DNA of 64,000 bases from Neisseria mucosa. GTDB taxonomy: Bacteria; Pseudomonadota; Gammaproteobacteria; Burkholderiales; Neisseriaceae. Below are positions 44,312 to 54,012 of the stretch, in pieces; the first letter of the stretch is position 1, and each line of letters opens with the position of its first letter. The notes under the pieces are model-generated. The model was not told the DNA's origin. It saw only the letters and a program-made list of their open reading frames with translations, and did no database searches. A program made the translations under genes and the position numbers. The stretch is from contig CP028150.1 of NCBI GenBank assembly GCA_003028315.1, positions 558,001-622,000 on the forward strand. Reading direction: 5' to 3'.

Positions 44312-45037
44312 TCAGTCTTCGACTTTGGTAATCACTTTGACTGTTTTTTTAATTTCTTTGAACGTATCTGTTTTGAGGTTTTGTTCGTTCGGCAACATTC
44401 CGTTGGTGTTCAGCGGAGCGATGCTTTTCAAAGCGCGGCGGTATTCTGCTTCACTTAATTTTTCTTGGCTGATTCTCCATACTTTGCGGCCGGAGGCTTT
44501 AACTTCGGAGGCAGTCCACAGTCCTACCTTGTGGTAGTAGAACAAAACGCTTTGCAGGAGTGCCTTCATGTCCGCACCGGGCTTGCCGCTGCCGATACTG
44601 CGTCCGATACGGTTGTTGCGCTGATCGACGGCTTGGTCGGCAAGGAAACGGCTGTAATAATCGGTTTTACCCTCTCGAATTTCCATGTCGGACAGGTAGG
44701 CATTGCCGGCCCTGTTGGCAATTTCGCTGTCGAATTGAGAGGAAATAGCGGCCTGCCATAAGGCCTGACGGACGGCATTGACCTGTGTCCCGCGTCCTTC
44801 GCCGTTGGCGAGGTCGTCTAAACCGGTCCGGGTAGCAAAGCGTGCGGCGTTGCTGGTTAGGTTAGTCGAGTTTTTGTCTTCAACGCCAATCACTTGCGCC
44901 GCAACAGGGTGATTGATGGCGAATTGTGCGATTTTGCTGCGACGGCTTTGGTCTACCTGATAAGTATGGCAGCCGGAAAGCAATGCGGAAGCGAGCAGGA
45001 TGTAAGAAGTATGTGTTTTGAGTTTAATGTTTGCCAT
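44312..45037 (-). CDS. Putative lipoprotein of unknown function
   Basis: The 241-residue protein has a lipoprotein signal: hydrophobic SYILLASALLSGC with lipid-attachment Cys near residue 23. The mature part has a helical region NAVRQALWQAAISSQFDSEI followed by NRAGNAYLSDMEIRE, a pattern of conserved polar and His/Asn-type residues seen in DUF6973-like proteins, and a charged C-terminus. It would be anchored in an outer or inner membrane leaflet facing the periplasm. Function unknown. Confidence 0.7.
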   Translation of the reverse strand: MANIKLKTHTSYILLASALLSGCHTYQVDQSRRSKIAQFAINHPVAAQVIGVEDKNSTNLTSNAARFATRTGLDDLANGEGRGTQVNAVRQALWQAAISSQFDSEIANRAGNAYLSDMEIREGKTDYYSRFLADQAVDQRNNRIGRSIGSGKPGADMKALLQSVLFYYHKVGLWTASEVKASGRKVWRISQEKLSEAEYRRALKSIAPLNTNGMLPNEQNLKTDTFKEIKKTVKVITKVED

Positions 45038-45175
45038 AATGAGATATTATTGTTTAGTGACAGATTACGTTATTTAACACAAAAATGCAGTCAATAGCAA
45101 AATATTTTTCAAGCGGAGGGATTTGGGCTTGAATGGTTGCTTAATGGGGAAGTCGAGGTCGTCTGAAAATAGGCG

Positions 45176-45442
45176 TTACATTTTTCCGGGATTTTGATTG
45201 CGAAAAATATTAATAAGCTGTTTGGATTCCTGTAATGGCAAACCGAAATGCGTTCGGATTGCCTGAATATCCTCGGCATTGTTATCACTCAGATTGTGTG
45301 AGAGCCATTCGAAAGTTTCGGGCTGTTTCAGAATCTGTGCGAGGTATGCCTGCTTGAGTTTACGGTTGCGCCACCGAACGAACAGCATAGTGAAAACAAA
45401 TAAGACAATCAGGAAAATATTGGTAAGGGTGATAAAAGTCAT
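45176..45442 (-). CDS. Small membrane-anchored protein, unknown
   Basis: An 88-residue protein from MTFITLTNIFLIVLFVFTML: one N-terminal membrane helix followed by a positive stop-transfer stretch (RWRNRKLKQAY), so the C-terminal ~60 residues are cytoplasmic. They read like a small helical domain (ETFEWLSHNLSDNNAEDIQA). No family recognised. The longer reading to 45478 is less likely. Confidence 0.6.
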   Translation of the reverse strand: MTFITLTNIFLIVLFVFTMLFVRWRNRKLKQAYLAQILKQPETFEWLSHNLSDNNAEDIQAIRTHFGLPLQESKQLINIFRNQNPGKM

Positions 45443-45625
45443 GTTGGAGCGTGCATGATTAGGTGGGAGTAAGTGCATATTATGAATGATTTTTCTCTTT
45501 CTTACTCAAAAAACTCATGTTAAGCGGAGTAAAGCCCATGCGGAAGCATGGTACAATATTGTCAACAATTTAAGGCGTTTTCCTCGCGGAGAACGCTGTT
45601 TTTCATTAGACATCAAGAGGCTTTT

Positions 45626-47167
45626 ATGAAATTTTTAGACCGTGAGGCGACGATTGCCAAGCCGGGTTTCAACCGTTGGCTGGTGCCGCCTGCCGCTTTG
45701 GCGGTGCATCTTGCCATCGGGCAGATTTATGCGTATTCCGTGTTTAACGCGCCGCTGACCAAGCTTATCGGCATTACCGAATCAGCAGCCGGAGATTGGA
45801 AGCTGACGACTGTGGGCTGGATTTTCAGTATCGCGCTGGCTATGTTGGGCGCGTCTGCTGCTTTGTTCGGCACTTGGATGGAGCGTGTCGGCCCGCGCAA
45901 GGCGATGTTTGTCGCGGCGTGCTGTTTCAGCTTGGGCTTTTTTGTGTCGGCACTCGGCGTCAGTACGCATAATCTGTTTCTCCTCTATTTGGGCAACGGC
46001 GTGATCGGCGGCATCGGCTTGGGGTTGGGCTATATCGGGCCTGTGTCCACTTTGATGAAGTGGTTTCCCGACAAACCGGGCATGGCGACGGGTTTGGCGA
46101 TTATGGGGTTCGGCGGCGGTGCGATGCTTGCTTCGCCGTTGTCCGTATCGTTGATGAATGCGTTTTCAGACGACGTGTCGGTCGGCGTCGCACCGACTTT
46201 TGTCGTGTTGGGACTGTTTTACCTTGTGTTGATGATGTTCGGCGCCTTCACCATCCGCGTGCCGGCGGAGGGTTGGAAACCTGAAGGCTATGTCGCGCCG
46301 AAAATGAAAAACAAGCTGGTCAGCAGCAATCATGTCAATGTTTCCCAAGCGATGAAAACGCCGCAATTTTGGCTTTTGTTTTGGGTGTTGTGCCTGAACG
46401 TGACTGCCGGTATCGGCGTTTTGGGGCAGGCTTCGGTCATGATTCAGGAGCTGTTTTCAGAGGCGTCGGTCGGCAAACAAGCGGCAATCGGTGCGGGGGC
46501 GGCGGCAGGTTTCGTCAGTCTTTTGAGTTTGTTCAATATGGGCGGGCGGTTTTTATGGTCCAGCGTTTCCGACAAACTCGGACGTAAAAATACCTACACC
46601 ATCTTTTTCGTACTCGGCTCGCTGCTGTATTTTGCCGTTCCGTCCATTGGTGAGAGTGGAAACAAGGCTTTGTTTATTATTGGATTCTGCGTCATCATTT
46701 CCATGTATGGCGGCGGTTTTGCCGCGATTCCGGCTTATTTGAAAGACTTGTTCGGCACTTATCAGGTCGGCGCAATTCACGGACGTATTTTGCTGGCGTG
46801 GTCAACCGCTGCCGTGATCGGTCCGGTCTTGGTGAACTACATCCGCCAAAGCCAAATCGACAGCGGTGTTCCCGCCGCGCAGGCATATGGCGTTACCATG
46901 TATATCATGGCGGGATTGTTGATTGTCGGTTTGCTGTGCAACCTTGCTGTCAGATCGGTTCATGAGAAACACCATGAAACCGACATCAAAACAGCAGCGC
47001 ACAGCGGCAATCCCGATGACGAGACTGCCGTTTCCGATGCCTACTTGTTGCAGGAAAAAGTTGCGGCAGGCGGTTTTTCGGTTTGGTGGCGTTGGACTTT
47101 GGTCGGCGTCCCGCTGGCTTACGGCGTGGTGATGGTGTTTGTCAAGGCATTGGATTTGTTCCGTTAA
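45626..47167 (+). CDS. OFA-type MFS transporter
   Basis: The 513-residue protein has twelve hydrophobic segments. The N-terminus RWLVPPAALAVHLAIGQIYA resembles the oxalate/formate antiporter (OFA) group. The loop 2-3 motif is GTWMERVGPRKAMFVAACC, and GNGVIGGIGLGLGYIGPVSTL is an OFA signature. The half-repeat motif is SVSDKLGRKNTYTIFF. Neisserial members may take up a monocarboxylate; the substrate is unproven. ATG 45626 is used. The terminator after it has been split by an IS3 element. Confidence 0.85.
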   Translation: MKFLDREATIAKPGFNRWLVPPAALAVHLAIGQIYAYSVFNAPLTKLIGITESAAGDWKLTTVGWIFSIALAMLGASAALFGTWMERVGPRKAMFVAACCFSLGFFVSALGVSTHNLFLLYLGNGVIGGIGLGLGYIGPVSTLMKWFPDKPGMATGLAIMGFGGGAMLASPLSVSLMNAFSDDVSVGVAPTFVVLGLFYLVLMMFGAFTIRVPAEGWKPEGYVAPKMKNKLVSSNHVNVSQAMKTPQFWLLFWVLCLNVTAGIGVLGQASVMIQELFSEASVGKQAAIGAGAAAGFVSLLSLFNMGGRFLWSSVSDKLGRKNTYTIFFVLGSLLYFAVPSIGESGNKALFIIGFCVIISMYGGGFAAIPAYLKDLFGTYQVGAIHGRILLAWSTAAVIGPVLVNYIRQSQIDSGVPAAQAYGVTMYIMAGLLIVGLLCNLAVRSVHEKHHETDIKTAAHSGNPDDETAVSDAYLLQEKVAAGGFSVWWRWTLVGVPLAYGVVMVFVKALDLFR

Positions 47168-47257
47168 AAGCGGATTGATGAGGAAAAGGCCGTCTGAAAA
47201 TTGAACTGCACCCCAAAAGTTGGACATCCCCTCCAACTCACAAGGTGCAGTTTTTTT

Positions 47258-47608
47258 ATGAGCAAATATACATTACACTTCAAATACCAAGCCGTACTCC
47301 ACTATCTGCATATATGCAGCCAGCAGCGTACCGCAGACCACTACGGCATTTCCCGAACCCACCTGAGACGATGGATACGTGCCTATCAAGAAGGCGGCAT
47401 CAGCGCACTCGAACATCCCCAATCCAAAACCATGCCCCAACACCGCAAAAACCCCTTCATCGCAGATAAACCCGACCAAGAAAAAACGCAGGCAGAGCTT
47501 ATTGAAGAGTTGTGCTATATGCGCGCAGAGGTCGCCTACCTAAAGGAGTTAAAAGCCCTCAGCCAAAAACAGACCGAAAAGGACAAAGCCAAACCGTCCA
47601 AACACTGA
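47258..47608 (+). CDS. IS3-element OrfA (helix-turn-helix protein)
   Basis: 116 residues, MSKYTLHFKYQAVLHYLHIC onward, with an HTH (TADHYGISRTHLRRWIRAYQ) and a leucine-zipper-like end (EKTQAELIEELCYMRAEVAY). It overlaps OrfB by about 97 bases in the other frame. Confidence 0.88.
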   Translation: MSKYTLHFKYQAVLHYLHICSQQRTADHYGISRTHLRRWIRAYQEGGISALEHPQSKTMPQHRKNPFIADKPDQEKTQAELIEELCYMRAEVAYLKELKALSQKQTEKDKAKPSKH

Positions 47609-48408
47609 GGGCGCAACACCCGCTCAAATACCTGCTGCACATCGCAAACCTGCCCAAAAGCAGCTTCTACTACCACCACCAAGACCGGCCCAATCCCGAC
47701 GAAGCCGACAAAGCCCTCCTTGTCGAAACCTACCGGCGGCATAAAGGACGCTACGGGCAAAGGCGCATTGCCGCCGCATTAGATTGGAACCGCAAAAAAG
47801 TGGCGCGGTTGATGAAGCAGTTGGAACTGAAAGCCCTCATACGGGCGAAAAAAGCCTACCGCCATCCCGCCATGGGCGAGATATCGGAACACCTCCTCAA
47901 ACGCCGGTTCAAAGCCCGAAAGCCCAACGAAAAATGGCTGACCGACGTTACCGAACTCAAAGGGAAGGACGGCAAACTGTACCTCTCGCCAATCTTGGAC
48001 TTGTTCAACCGGGAAATCGTCGCCTACGCCATGAGCCGCAATGCCAACAGCGAAATGGTGAAGGAAATGCTCGAAAAAGCCGCACCCCGTCTGACTGATA
48101 AAGGAACGATGCTGCATTCGGACCAAGGTGTGCTGTACCGTACGGCGGGGTATAGGGAATTGCTTGCGGAGCATTCCATGGTTCAAAGCATGTCGCGAAA
48201 GGCGAACTGTTGGGACAATGCGCCGATGGAAAGCTTCTTTGCGGTGTTGAAGACGGAGTGTTTCTATAACGCAGGTGAATTGACGGTAGATGAATTGATG
48301 AAGCAGATAGATGACTATATGGATTACTACAACCGGGAGCGTTGTAGTTTGAAATTGAAAAAGCTGAGTCCTGTCGCATACAGAACCCAGCTTGCACAGA
48401 GCGCCTGA
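47512..48408 (+). CDS. IS3-element OrfB (integrase-type DDE transposase)
   Basis: The DDE core reads WLTDVTELKGKDGKLYLS, LHSDQGVLYRTAGYRELL and NAPMESFFAVLKTE, the complete D,D(35)E set. OrfB is in the -1 frame relative to OrfA and is expected as an OrfAB fusion by frameshifting in the overlap; candidate slippery A-rich sites are CCAAAAAC and CGAAAAG near 47565-47585. Both frames are intact, so the element may be active. Confidence 0.9.
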   Translation: MLYARRGRLPKGVKSPQPKTDRKGQSQTVQTLRAQHPLKYLLHIANLPKSSFYYHHQDRPNPDEADKALLVETYRRHKGRYGQRRIAAALDWNRKKVARLMKQLELKALIRAKKAYRHPAMGEISEHLLKRRFKARKPNEKWLTDVTELKGKDGKLYLSPILDLFNREIVAYAMSRNANSEMVKEMLEKAAPRLTDKGTMLHSDQGVLYRTAGYRELLAEHSMVQSMSRKANCWDNAPMESFFAVLKTECFYNAGELTVDELMKQIDDYMDYYNRERCSLKLKKLSPVAYRTQLAQSA

Positions 48409-48676
48409 ATAGGCTTTTATGAGTGTCCAAGATTTGGGGGCCAGTTCAAATTTTTCAGACGACCTTTTTGATATTGGTTATGATTGGAGGCTGTGTCGAT
48501 ATAGCGGGTTTATATGAGACTCTCCATCCAGTCATTTTTGTGGGGAGGGGTTTGGAAAGTCGAAATTAGGGTGATTTTTGAATATTTCTAAAAATCAGAG
48601 TTCTCTTGCCTTGAGGGAATAACGAAAGAGTCATTCTTATTTTGTATATTTACTATAAATTAAACCTGCTAAGAAA

Positions 48677-48705
48677 AAAGGTCGTCTGATTTTCAGACGA
48701 CCTTT
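48677..48705 (-). terminator. DUS hairpin terminator of the DUF945 gene
   Basis: AAAGGTCGTCTGA and TCAGACGACCTTT with a 2-base gap, 5 bases after the stop. Confidence 0.85.
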
Positions 48706-48709
48706 CGGT

Positions 48710-50263
48710 TTATGGATGGGATGGTTCGGAAACCATATCCGTCTCATCAAAATCCGGTTCGGGATCGCTTTGAAGGACTTTGCCGTTGAGCTTCAGTTCA
48801 CCATTTTGCAAAGTCATCTTGGTTTTGACCGTACCGTTTTCCAGCGTCAGATATTTTTCGTCCGCCATGCTTCGGATGGTGCTTTCCACCATCAGCCGCA
48901 GGGTCTCGGTAACGTCTTCGATACCTGCCTGCCCATTTGCTTCGTCCTCGGGATTAACGCTGAAAATGCTGCGTGCCTGACTGATTGCCAGTTGTTCGAG
49001 CAGTTTTTGCGGAACCGCCATGTCAAATCCGGCTTCGGTTTTTTTCAGCATATCGCTGAGGCTGTTCAAATCTTTTACTACCAAACCTTTAAACAGCAGT
49101 TTGCCGCTGACATCGACATCGCCTTGAGGCATCGTGAATTTGAAGGTCTTAACATTTAAGATAGGATTATTGGTAAACAGGCTTGAAGCCTCGTTCTTGG
49201 CGGTCTGTATCAAGGCGTTTTGGATTTCTTCTTCGCTCATTTTTTTATCTGCGATTTCGGCAAATTTATTTTTCAGCGCAAGAAGGCCGGAGGCATCCAA
49301 GTGTTCGGCGGCAATATTGATGTCCAACGGGCCGTATTTTTCATCGCCGTAAGTCAGGTCTTGAAATTGGAAGCGGCCTTCGCTGTTGATGAATTTGTCC
49401 GCTTCGTGAGTATCGGTTTCAAATTTCAGTTTGCTGACTTCGATTTTTGACGGAGGGATGCTGCCTGTCGGATTGATAAACGCGCCGATTTGTAGATTGG
49501 TAACCAAGTTCACCAATTCATTCAGCTTGATGTTGTAATCGATGTTGTCTTTCCACTGGAGCAGGAATTTATCCAGCGTAGTGCTGCTTTTGCCTAAAGA
49601 CAGTTTGTTGAGGCCGCTTGTGGTTTCAGATTGGAAATGTAGGTTTTCCAGAGAAATGTCGCCCTTGTCCGCCAGCTTGACTTGAAGGGAGGGAGCCAGA
49701 TAGTCATGGCTGTAACTTTGGAAATCTTTTTTATAGTCGGTATGCCCGCTCAGACCTTTCCAGTTCAGCTTGATGCCGGAAAGCTCTTCGTAATCGAAAG
49801 CGGGGATACTCAAATCCAGCTTGCCGCTGCCGCTGAAATAGATGGTGTTGCTCATCGTTACCGGCGTTTGTTTGCCGAAGAAGCGCGACAATGCTTTTTC
49901 GGTTTCAGGGTGATATTTGAACTCGGTTTCGATGTGCGCCTGAGTGCCTATGTCGCCGGCAAACGGTCCGTGGCTGATGTGGTTGATAACCGTAATCGGC
50001 TCTTGCAGGATGGTTTTCAGGTTGTCGGGCAGGTATTTTTGCGTATTTTGAAGAAGGGTAGGCTTCAGGCGGATAACGGTGGTTTCCGTTGCGCTGAACC
50101 AGCCGCGTTCGTATTGATGCGATTCTACGGTCAGAAAACCGGAGTCTTGTAAGAGTTTTTGTTGTGCGGTAAGGCTTTCCTCTGCTTTGATGCCGAGGTA
50201 GTAGGGGGTACCAAGTACGGCTGCTACGGCTACGGCAGCAACAGGGATAAGATACTTTTTCAT
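48710..50263 (-). CDS. YdgA-like DUF945 protein
   Basis: The 517-residue protein starts MKKYLIPVAAVAVAAVLGTP, a signal or anchor helix, then YLGIKAEESLTAQQKLLQDS as in YdgA/DUF945 proteins. The rest is beta-rich, with repeating motifs of a long elongated periplasmic protein. The end is acidic (DPEPDFDETDMVSEPSHP). Function in the envelope is unknown. ATG 50263 is used. Confidence 0.8.
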   Translation of the reverse strand: MKKYLIPVAAVAVAAVLGTPYYLGIKAEESLTAQQKLLQDSGFLTVESHQYERGWFSATETTVIRLKPTLLQNTQKYLPDNLKTILQEPITVINHISHGPFAGDIGTQAHIETEFKYHPETEKALSRFFGKQTPVTMSNTIYFSGSGKLDLSIPAFDYEELSGIKLNWKGLSGHTDYKKDFQSYSHDYLAPSLQVKLADKGDISLENLHFQSETTSGLNKLSLGKSSTTLDKFLLQWKDNIDYNIKLNELVNLVTNLQIGAFINPTGSIPPSKIEVSKLKFETDTHEADKFINSEGRFQFQDLTYGDEKYGPLDINIAAEHLDASGLLALKNKFAEIADKKMSEEEIQNALIQTAKNEASSLFTNNPILNVKTFKFTMPQGDVDVSGKLLFKGLVVKDLNSLSDMLKKTEAGFDMAVPQKLLEQLAISQARSIFSVNPEDEANGQAGIEDVTETLRLMVESTIRSMADEKYLTLENGTVKTKMTLQNGELKLNGKVLQSDPEPDFDETDMVSEPSHP

Positions 50264-50535
50264 TGCTTCAGACACACAGATTGAAAGCATTAAGCATAGC
50301 ATTTTTTGCTTTGCTTGTCTTTTCGGTGTGGCGGCTTCCTGTGAAGAATATGGGGCGTCTGAAAAATTTTGGGCTGTTTTTTCGATTGTTCGGTAGGTGT
50401 TGGCGGGTAGTGTTTGGATATGTCTGTATTAGGTTTCAAATGATGTTCAAATGCAGTTTTTACTGTTTCCGTTAGTTGCTTTGACGGATGGGTGGTGCGG
50501 GTAAAAGCGTGGAATATCTTTCAGACGACCTTTAA

Positions 50536-51377
50536 GAGCGTGTTCATAGTCTTCGTAGCAGGACTCCCAAGAAAGCCAAAGCTACCATTTGCAGACTGGT
50601 ACTCAACTTACGCTCGCAGTTTTTCCAAAGCCGCCTGTTCTTTTCCAACCAGGAAAAGCTGCGCTCTACTACCCATCGCTTCGGCAATACTGCAAAACGG
50701 TGCAATTCGTTTCGTTTGGCAATCTCTACCTGCGCACCAATCAACTCCTGTACCGACGAAGCAAATGCCTTACCCGTGTAACCACCGTCAGCAAGGATTT
50801 TTTGTATCGCACCAAGATTATCCCGCCCACGTTCCAATGCCACCAGGCAGCCTTTTCTATCCGTAACATCCGCCGTCGTTACCGCAAGGGCATGCTGCAA
50901 ACCTTGCGTGTCAACCGCTATATGTCGCTTGATACCGCTAACCTTCTTGCCCGCATCGTAGCCTTTTTCCATGGCGGTATCCGTGTTCTTCACACTCTGC
51001 GCATCAATAATCAGGAAAGTAGTTGCTTCATGGCGCCCCTGCTTGCGGCGCTCCGCAACTACCTGATTTTTTTAATGCTTCCTCAAGGATGCTGATGCCA
51101 CTCTCGCGTGGTTCGGTCCATCTCTGGAAGTAGGAATGCACGGTGCGCCATTTGGGGAAGTCGCCCGGCAAAGCGCGCCAGGAGCAGCCAGTGCGTTGCA
51201 GGTAGAGAATGGCACAAAAGACATCGTACAAGTCCACCTGGCGTGGCGCTGTGCGTTTACGGGCACTTTCCAGCAGGGGAAGGAGAGGCGCAAATTGCTC
51301 GCGACTGATATCGCTTGGGTAGGTTTTTCTGTTCATGCCGATAGTTTAGAGCAGAGGCTGAGACAATGAACACGTTC
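50536..51377 (-). mobile_element. IS5-family (IS427-group) element
   Basis: 842 bp with imperfect ends GAGCGTGTTCAT (left) and GAACGTGTTCAT (right, complemented), flanked by TAA direct repeats. It lies 18 bases after the stop of the DHA2 transporter gene and abuts a DUS (TTTCAGACGACC at 50519-50530). Confidence 0.88.
50544..51336 (-). CDS. IS427-group transposase in two frames
   Basis: The first frame (51336 to 51028) encodes MNRKTYPSDISREQFAPLLP and CSWRALPGDFPKWRTVHSYF, the usual N-terminal domain. The second frame, from about 51065 to 50544, encodes FLIIDAQSVKNTDTA, DGGYTGKAF and VVERSFSWLEKNRRL, the DDE core. They meet at a run of seven A (EALKKS region, 51067-51073). By my reading the second frame is +1 relative to the first, so either a +1 shift or one lost base is implied. 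Confidence 0.82.
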
Positions 51378-51395
51378 TAAGGTTTGGGGAAATGT

Positions 51396-52805
51396 TCAGT
51401 CGGTTAGGTTGCGTCCGTCGGAAATGTGCAGGCGGCTGAATATGGTACTGGAGACGAGTGTAATCAAGCCGATGGAAAGCAGGGTAAGGCGGAATGAGAG
51501 GTGGAGGTTGCCTGCGGTAAAGCTGCTTTGCGACCAGTTTTGCAGGATAAGCGCGCCGAGCGCAATGCCGAGGCTGATGGCGAGTTGTTGGTTGACCGCC
51601 ATCAGGCTGTTGCCGCTGCCGGTTTGGTGCGCGCGCAGGTCGGCGATGGTCAGGGTGTTCATGGCGGAAAACTGGATGGAGTTGCAGGTGCCGATGAGGA
51701 GCAGCAGGACTATCCAGACGCTTAAGGATGTGTCGGCGTCGGGTAGGGCAAGCAGCATAATCAATATGGCGAGGAGGCGCGTGTTCCAAATCAACACGCT
51801 GCGGTAGCCGAAGCGCGACATCAGGGGCTTGATGAGCGGTTTGACAACAAGCGAGGCGAAAGCGACGGGTGCGACCAGCCAGCCGGATACGCTGGCGGCA
51901 AAGCCGAACGCGACTTGAAACAATAGCGGCAGCAAAAAGGGGATGGAACTGATGCCGAGCCGGCTGAACAGATTGCCAGTCAGACCCAGCCGGAAGGTGC
52001 GGACTTGGAACAAATCCGCCGCATAAATCGGGTTGGCGGCGGTTTTCATGTGGCGGTAGTAGAGCAGGGCGAATGCCGTACCGCCGAGTGCGAGTAAGAG
52101 CGAAAACCAAACCGCGCCCGAGTGGGACACCATTTCCACCGCCAACATCAAGAGACACGCCGCCGAAGCGAAAGTCAGATAGCCGCTCAAGTCCAGAGCG
52201 GTATTCTCGCCTTTGACATCGGGCATAATCCGCCAACCCAGCAAGACGCCGAGCAGTCCTATGGGCAGATTCAGCAGGAAAATCCAATGCCAAGATGCGT
52301 ATTCGACCAAATAGCCGCCGACCAAAGGTCCGAATATCGGACCGATCAGCGCGGGCATGACGGCATAGTTGATGGCGTTGAGCAGTTGGGATTTGTCGTA
52401 CACGCGCAAAATCGTCAGGCGCGGTACGGGTACCAACATCGACCCGCCTATGCCCTGAATCACCCGCGCCATCACCAGCATGGGCAGATTGGCTGCCGCC
52501 GCACACAATGCCGAACCGAGCATAAAAATACCGATTGAACCGAAAAATACGTTTTTAGTGCCGAACCTGTCCACCAAATAGCCGCTTAAAGGAATCAGCA
52601 GGGCAACGGTCAGCGTATAGGAAATCGCCGCCAGCTGCATATTGAGTGGCGATACTTTGAAATCTTTGGCGATTTCGGGCAGGGCGGTGTTCAGAATCGT
52701 CGCGTCCAGCATTTGCATGAAAATCGCAATCGCCAACAGCAGGGGCAGCCATCGGGACGGGCGGACGGGCGGCATTTCCGAAACATTTGATTCAGTTTTG
52801 TTCAT
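51396..52805 (-). CDS. DHA2-type MFS multidrug efflux transporter
   Basis: The 469-residue protein has about fourteen hydrophobic segments and motif C-like MARVIQGIGGSMLVPVPRLT. The first segment carries MLDATILNTALPEIAKDF, the DHA2 (EmrB/QacA) hallmark with the membrane Asp. GYLVDRFGTKNVFFGSIGIF is the loop 2-3 motif. Among DHA2 proteins it is nearest in layout to MdtD/HsrA types. ATG 52805 is chosen over the DUS-encoded extension. It is not coupled to an EmrA-type gene. Confidence 0.88.
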   Translation of the reverse strand: MNKTESNVSEMPPVRPSRWLPLLLAIAIFMQMLDATILNTALPEIAKDFKVSPLNMQLAAISYTLTVALLIPLSGYLVDRFGTKNVFFGSIGIFMLGSALCAAAANLPMLVMARVIQGIGGSMLVPVPRLTILRVYDKSQLLNAINYAVMPALIGPIFGPLVGGYLVEYASWHWIFLLNLPIGLLGVLLGWRIMPDVKGENTALDLSGYLTFASAACLLMLAVEMVSHSGAVWFSLLLALGGTAFALLYYRHMKTAANPIYAADLFQVRTFRLGLTGNLFSRLGISSIPFLLPLLFQVAFGFAASVSGWLVAPVAFASLVVKPLIKPLMSRFGYRSVLIWNTRLLAILIMLLALPDADTSLSVWIVLLLLIGTCNSIQFSAMNTLTIADLRAHQTGSGNSLMAVNQQLAISLGIALGALILQNWSQSSFTAGNLHLSFRLTLLSIGLITLVSSTIFSRLHISDGRNLTD

Positions 52806-53056
52806 AGGGATGCATTGTAACTGATTTGGCAGGAGGTCGTCTGAAAGAGGGTAAGGGTAGCAAAAGGCAGCTATTGGCAAATAATATTGTCAATCTAATT
52901 CAGTTTTAGAATATTGTTTGAGCAATGTACTTTTAAGCGATGAGTTTCAGACGACCTTTGAAGTTGAGTGATGGAATGACAGTCGTTATAGCGGCAATGA
53001 GTTCATAAGCAATTTATTTCGGGTATTGTTTAATTATGAATATATCAGAGATTAAT

Positions 53057-53075
53057 TATAATGATAATAATTAGC
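53057..53075 (+). promoter_or_regulatory. Fur box upstream of the lut operon
   Basis: This 19-mer (TATAATGATAATAATTAGC) matches 16 of 19 positions of the classical Fur consensus. It is 158 bases before lutA. The rest of 52806-53232 contains single DUS copies and AT-rich sequence with no gene. Confidence 0.6.
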
Positions 53076-53232
53076 ATATATGAGGACGATTCAAGATATG
53101 CGGGTATTAGGTCTTAGCAGTCATCCGATTCCAATATTATTTTTTAAAATTATACTTGACCGCCTACATGCAATTACTTAAAGTAGCCGTCTATTTATAC
53201 AAAGAAAAACGGGCACTCCCGTTAACGAAAAA

Positions 53233-54012
53233 ATGAGCGCAATCACCCCACCCAAAATCACTAAATTCGACAGCAAGCCGACCGATGTTTATTTCTTCGG
53301 CACCTGCGTCCTCGATCTTTTCATGCCCGAAGCAGGCATGGATGCCATTACTTTAATCGAGCAGCAAGGCATACGGGTTCATTACCCGATGGCGCAAAGC
53401 TGCTGCGGCCAACCCGCCTACTCTTCCGGTCATCCGACCGAGGCGTTTGATGTCGCCAAAGCGCAACTTGACCTTTTCCCTGAAAACTGGCCGATCGTCG
53501 TACCGTCCGGCTCGTGCGGCGGCATGATGAAACATCACTGGCCTACTCTGTTTAAAAATACAGAATACGAATCTAAAGCGGTTGATTGTGCCAACCGCAT
53601 CATTGAGTTTACTCATTTCTTGCTTGCCATCGGCTACAAGCCTGAAGACAAAGGCGAGCCGGTCAAAGTCGCCGTTCACACTTCCTGCGCCGCCCGCCGC
53701 GAAATGAATGTCCATATTTCAGGATGGCAGTTGATTGACGGCATGGAAAACGTTGAACGTATCGTTCACGACCATGAAAGCGAATGCTGCGGCTTCGGCG
53801 GTACATTCTCGGTCAAACAAGCGGATATTTCCGGTGCGATGGTAACTGACAAAGTTGCCGCGCTGAAAGAAACCGGCGCGACCGAAATCATCAGCGCGGA
53901 CTGCGGCTGCATGATGAACATCGGCGGCAAAATCGCTAAGGACGAACCGAATATGCCGCGTCCGAAACACATCGCATCCTTCTTGTTGGAACGTACCGGA
54001 GGCAAAGCATGA
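53233..54012 (+). CDS. lutA: L-lactate oxidation complex subunit LutA/LldE
   Basis: The 259-residue protein carries two CCG-type cysteine clusters (AQSCCGQPAYSSG and SECCGFGGTFS), as in heterodisulphide-reductase-like Fe-S proteins of the Lut/Lld complex. It has further conserved VPSGSCGGMMKHHWP. With LutB and LutC it replaces LldD in oxidising L-lactate to pyruvate at the membrane. ATG overlap with lutC (four bases) shows coupling. A Fur box lies upstream. Confidence 0.93.
   Translation: MSAITPPKITKFDSKPTDVYFFGTCVLDLFMPEAGMDAITLIEQQGIRVHYPMAQSCCGQPAYSSGHPTEAFDVAKAQLDLFPENWPIVVPSGSCGGMMKHHWPTLFKNTEYESKAVDCANRIIEFTHFLLAIGYKPEDKGEPVKVAVHTSCAARREMNVHISGWQLIDGMENVERIVHDHESECCGFGGTFSVKQADISGAMVTDKVAALKETGATEIISADCGCMMNIGGKIAKDEPNMPRPKHIASFLLERTGGKA

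Larger units (their letters stand above)
47202..48448 (+). mobile_element. IS3-family (IS150-group) element
   Basis: 1,247 bp with imperfect 25-bp inverted ends (TGAACTGCACCCCAAA and TGAACTGGCCCCCAAA after complementing) and a 3-bp target repeat AAT. It is inserted in the loop of a DUS hairpin: the left arm is at ~47188-47200 and the right arm at ~48453-48466. Confidence 0.9.
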
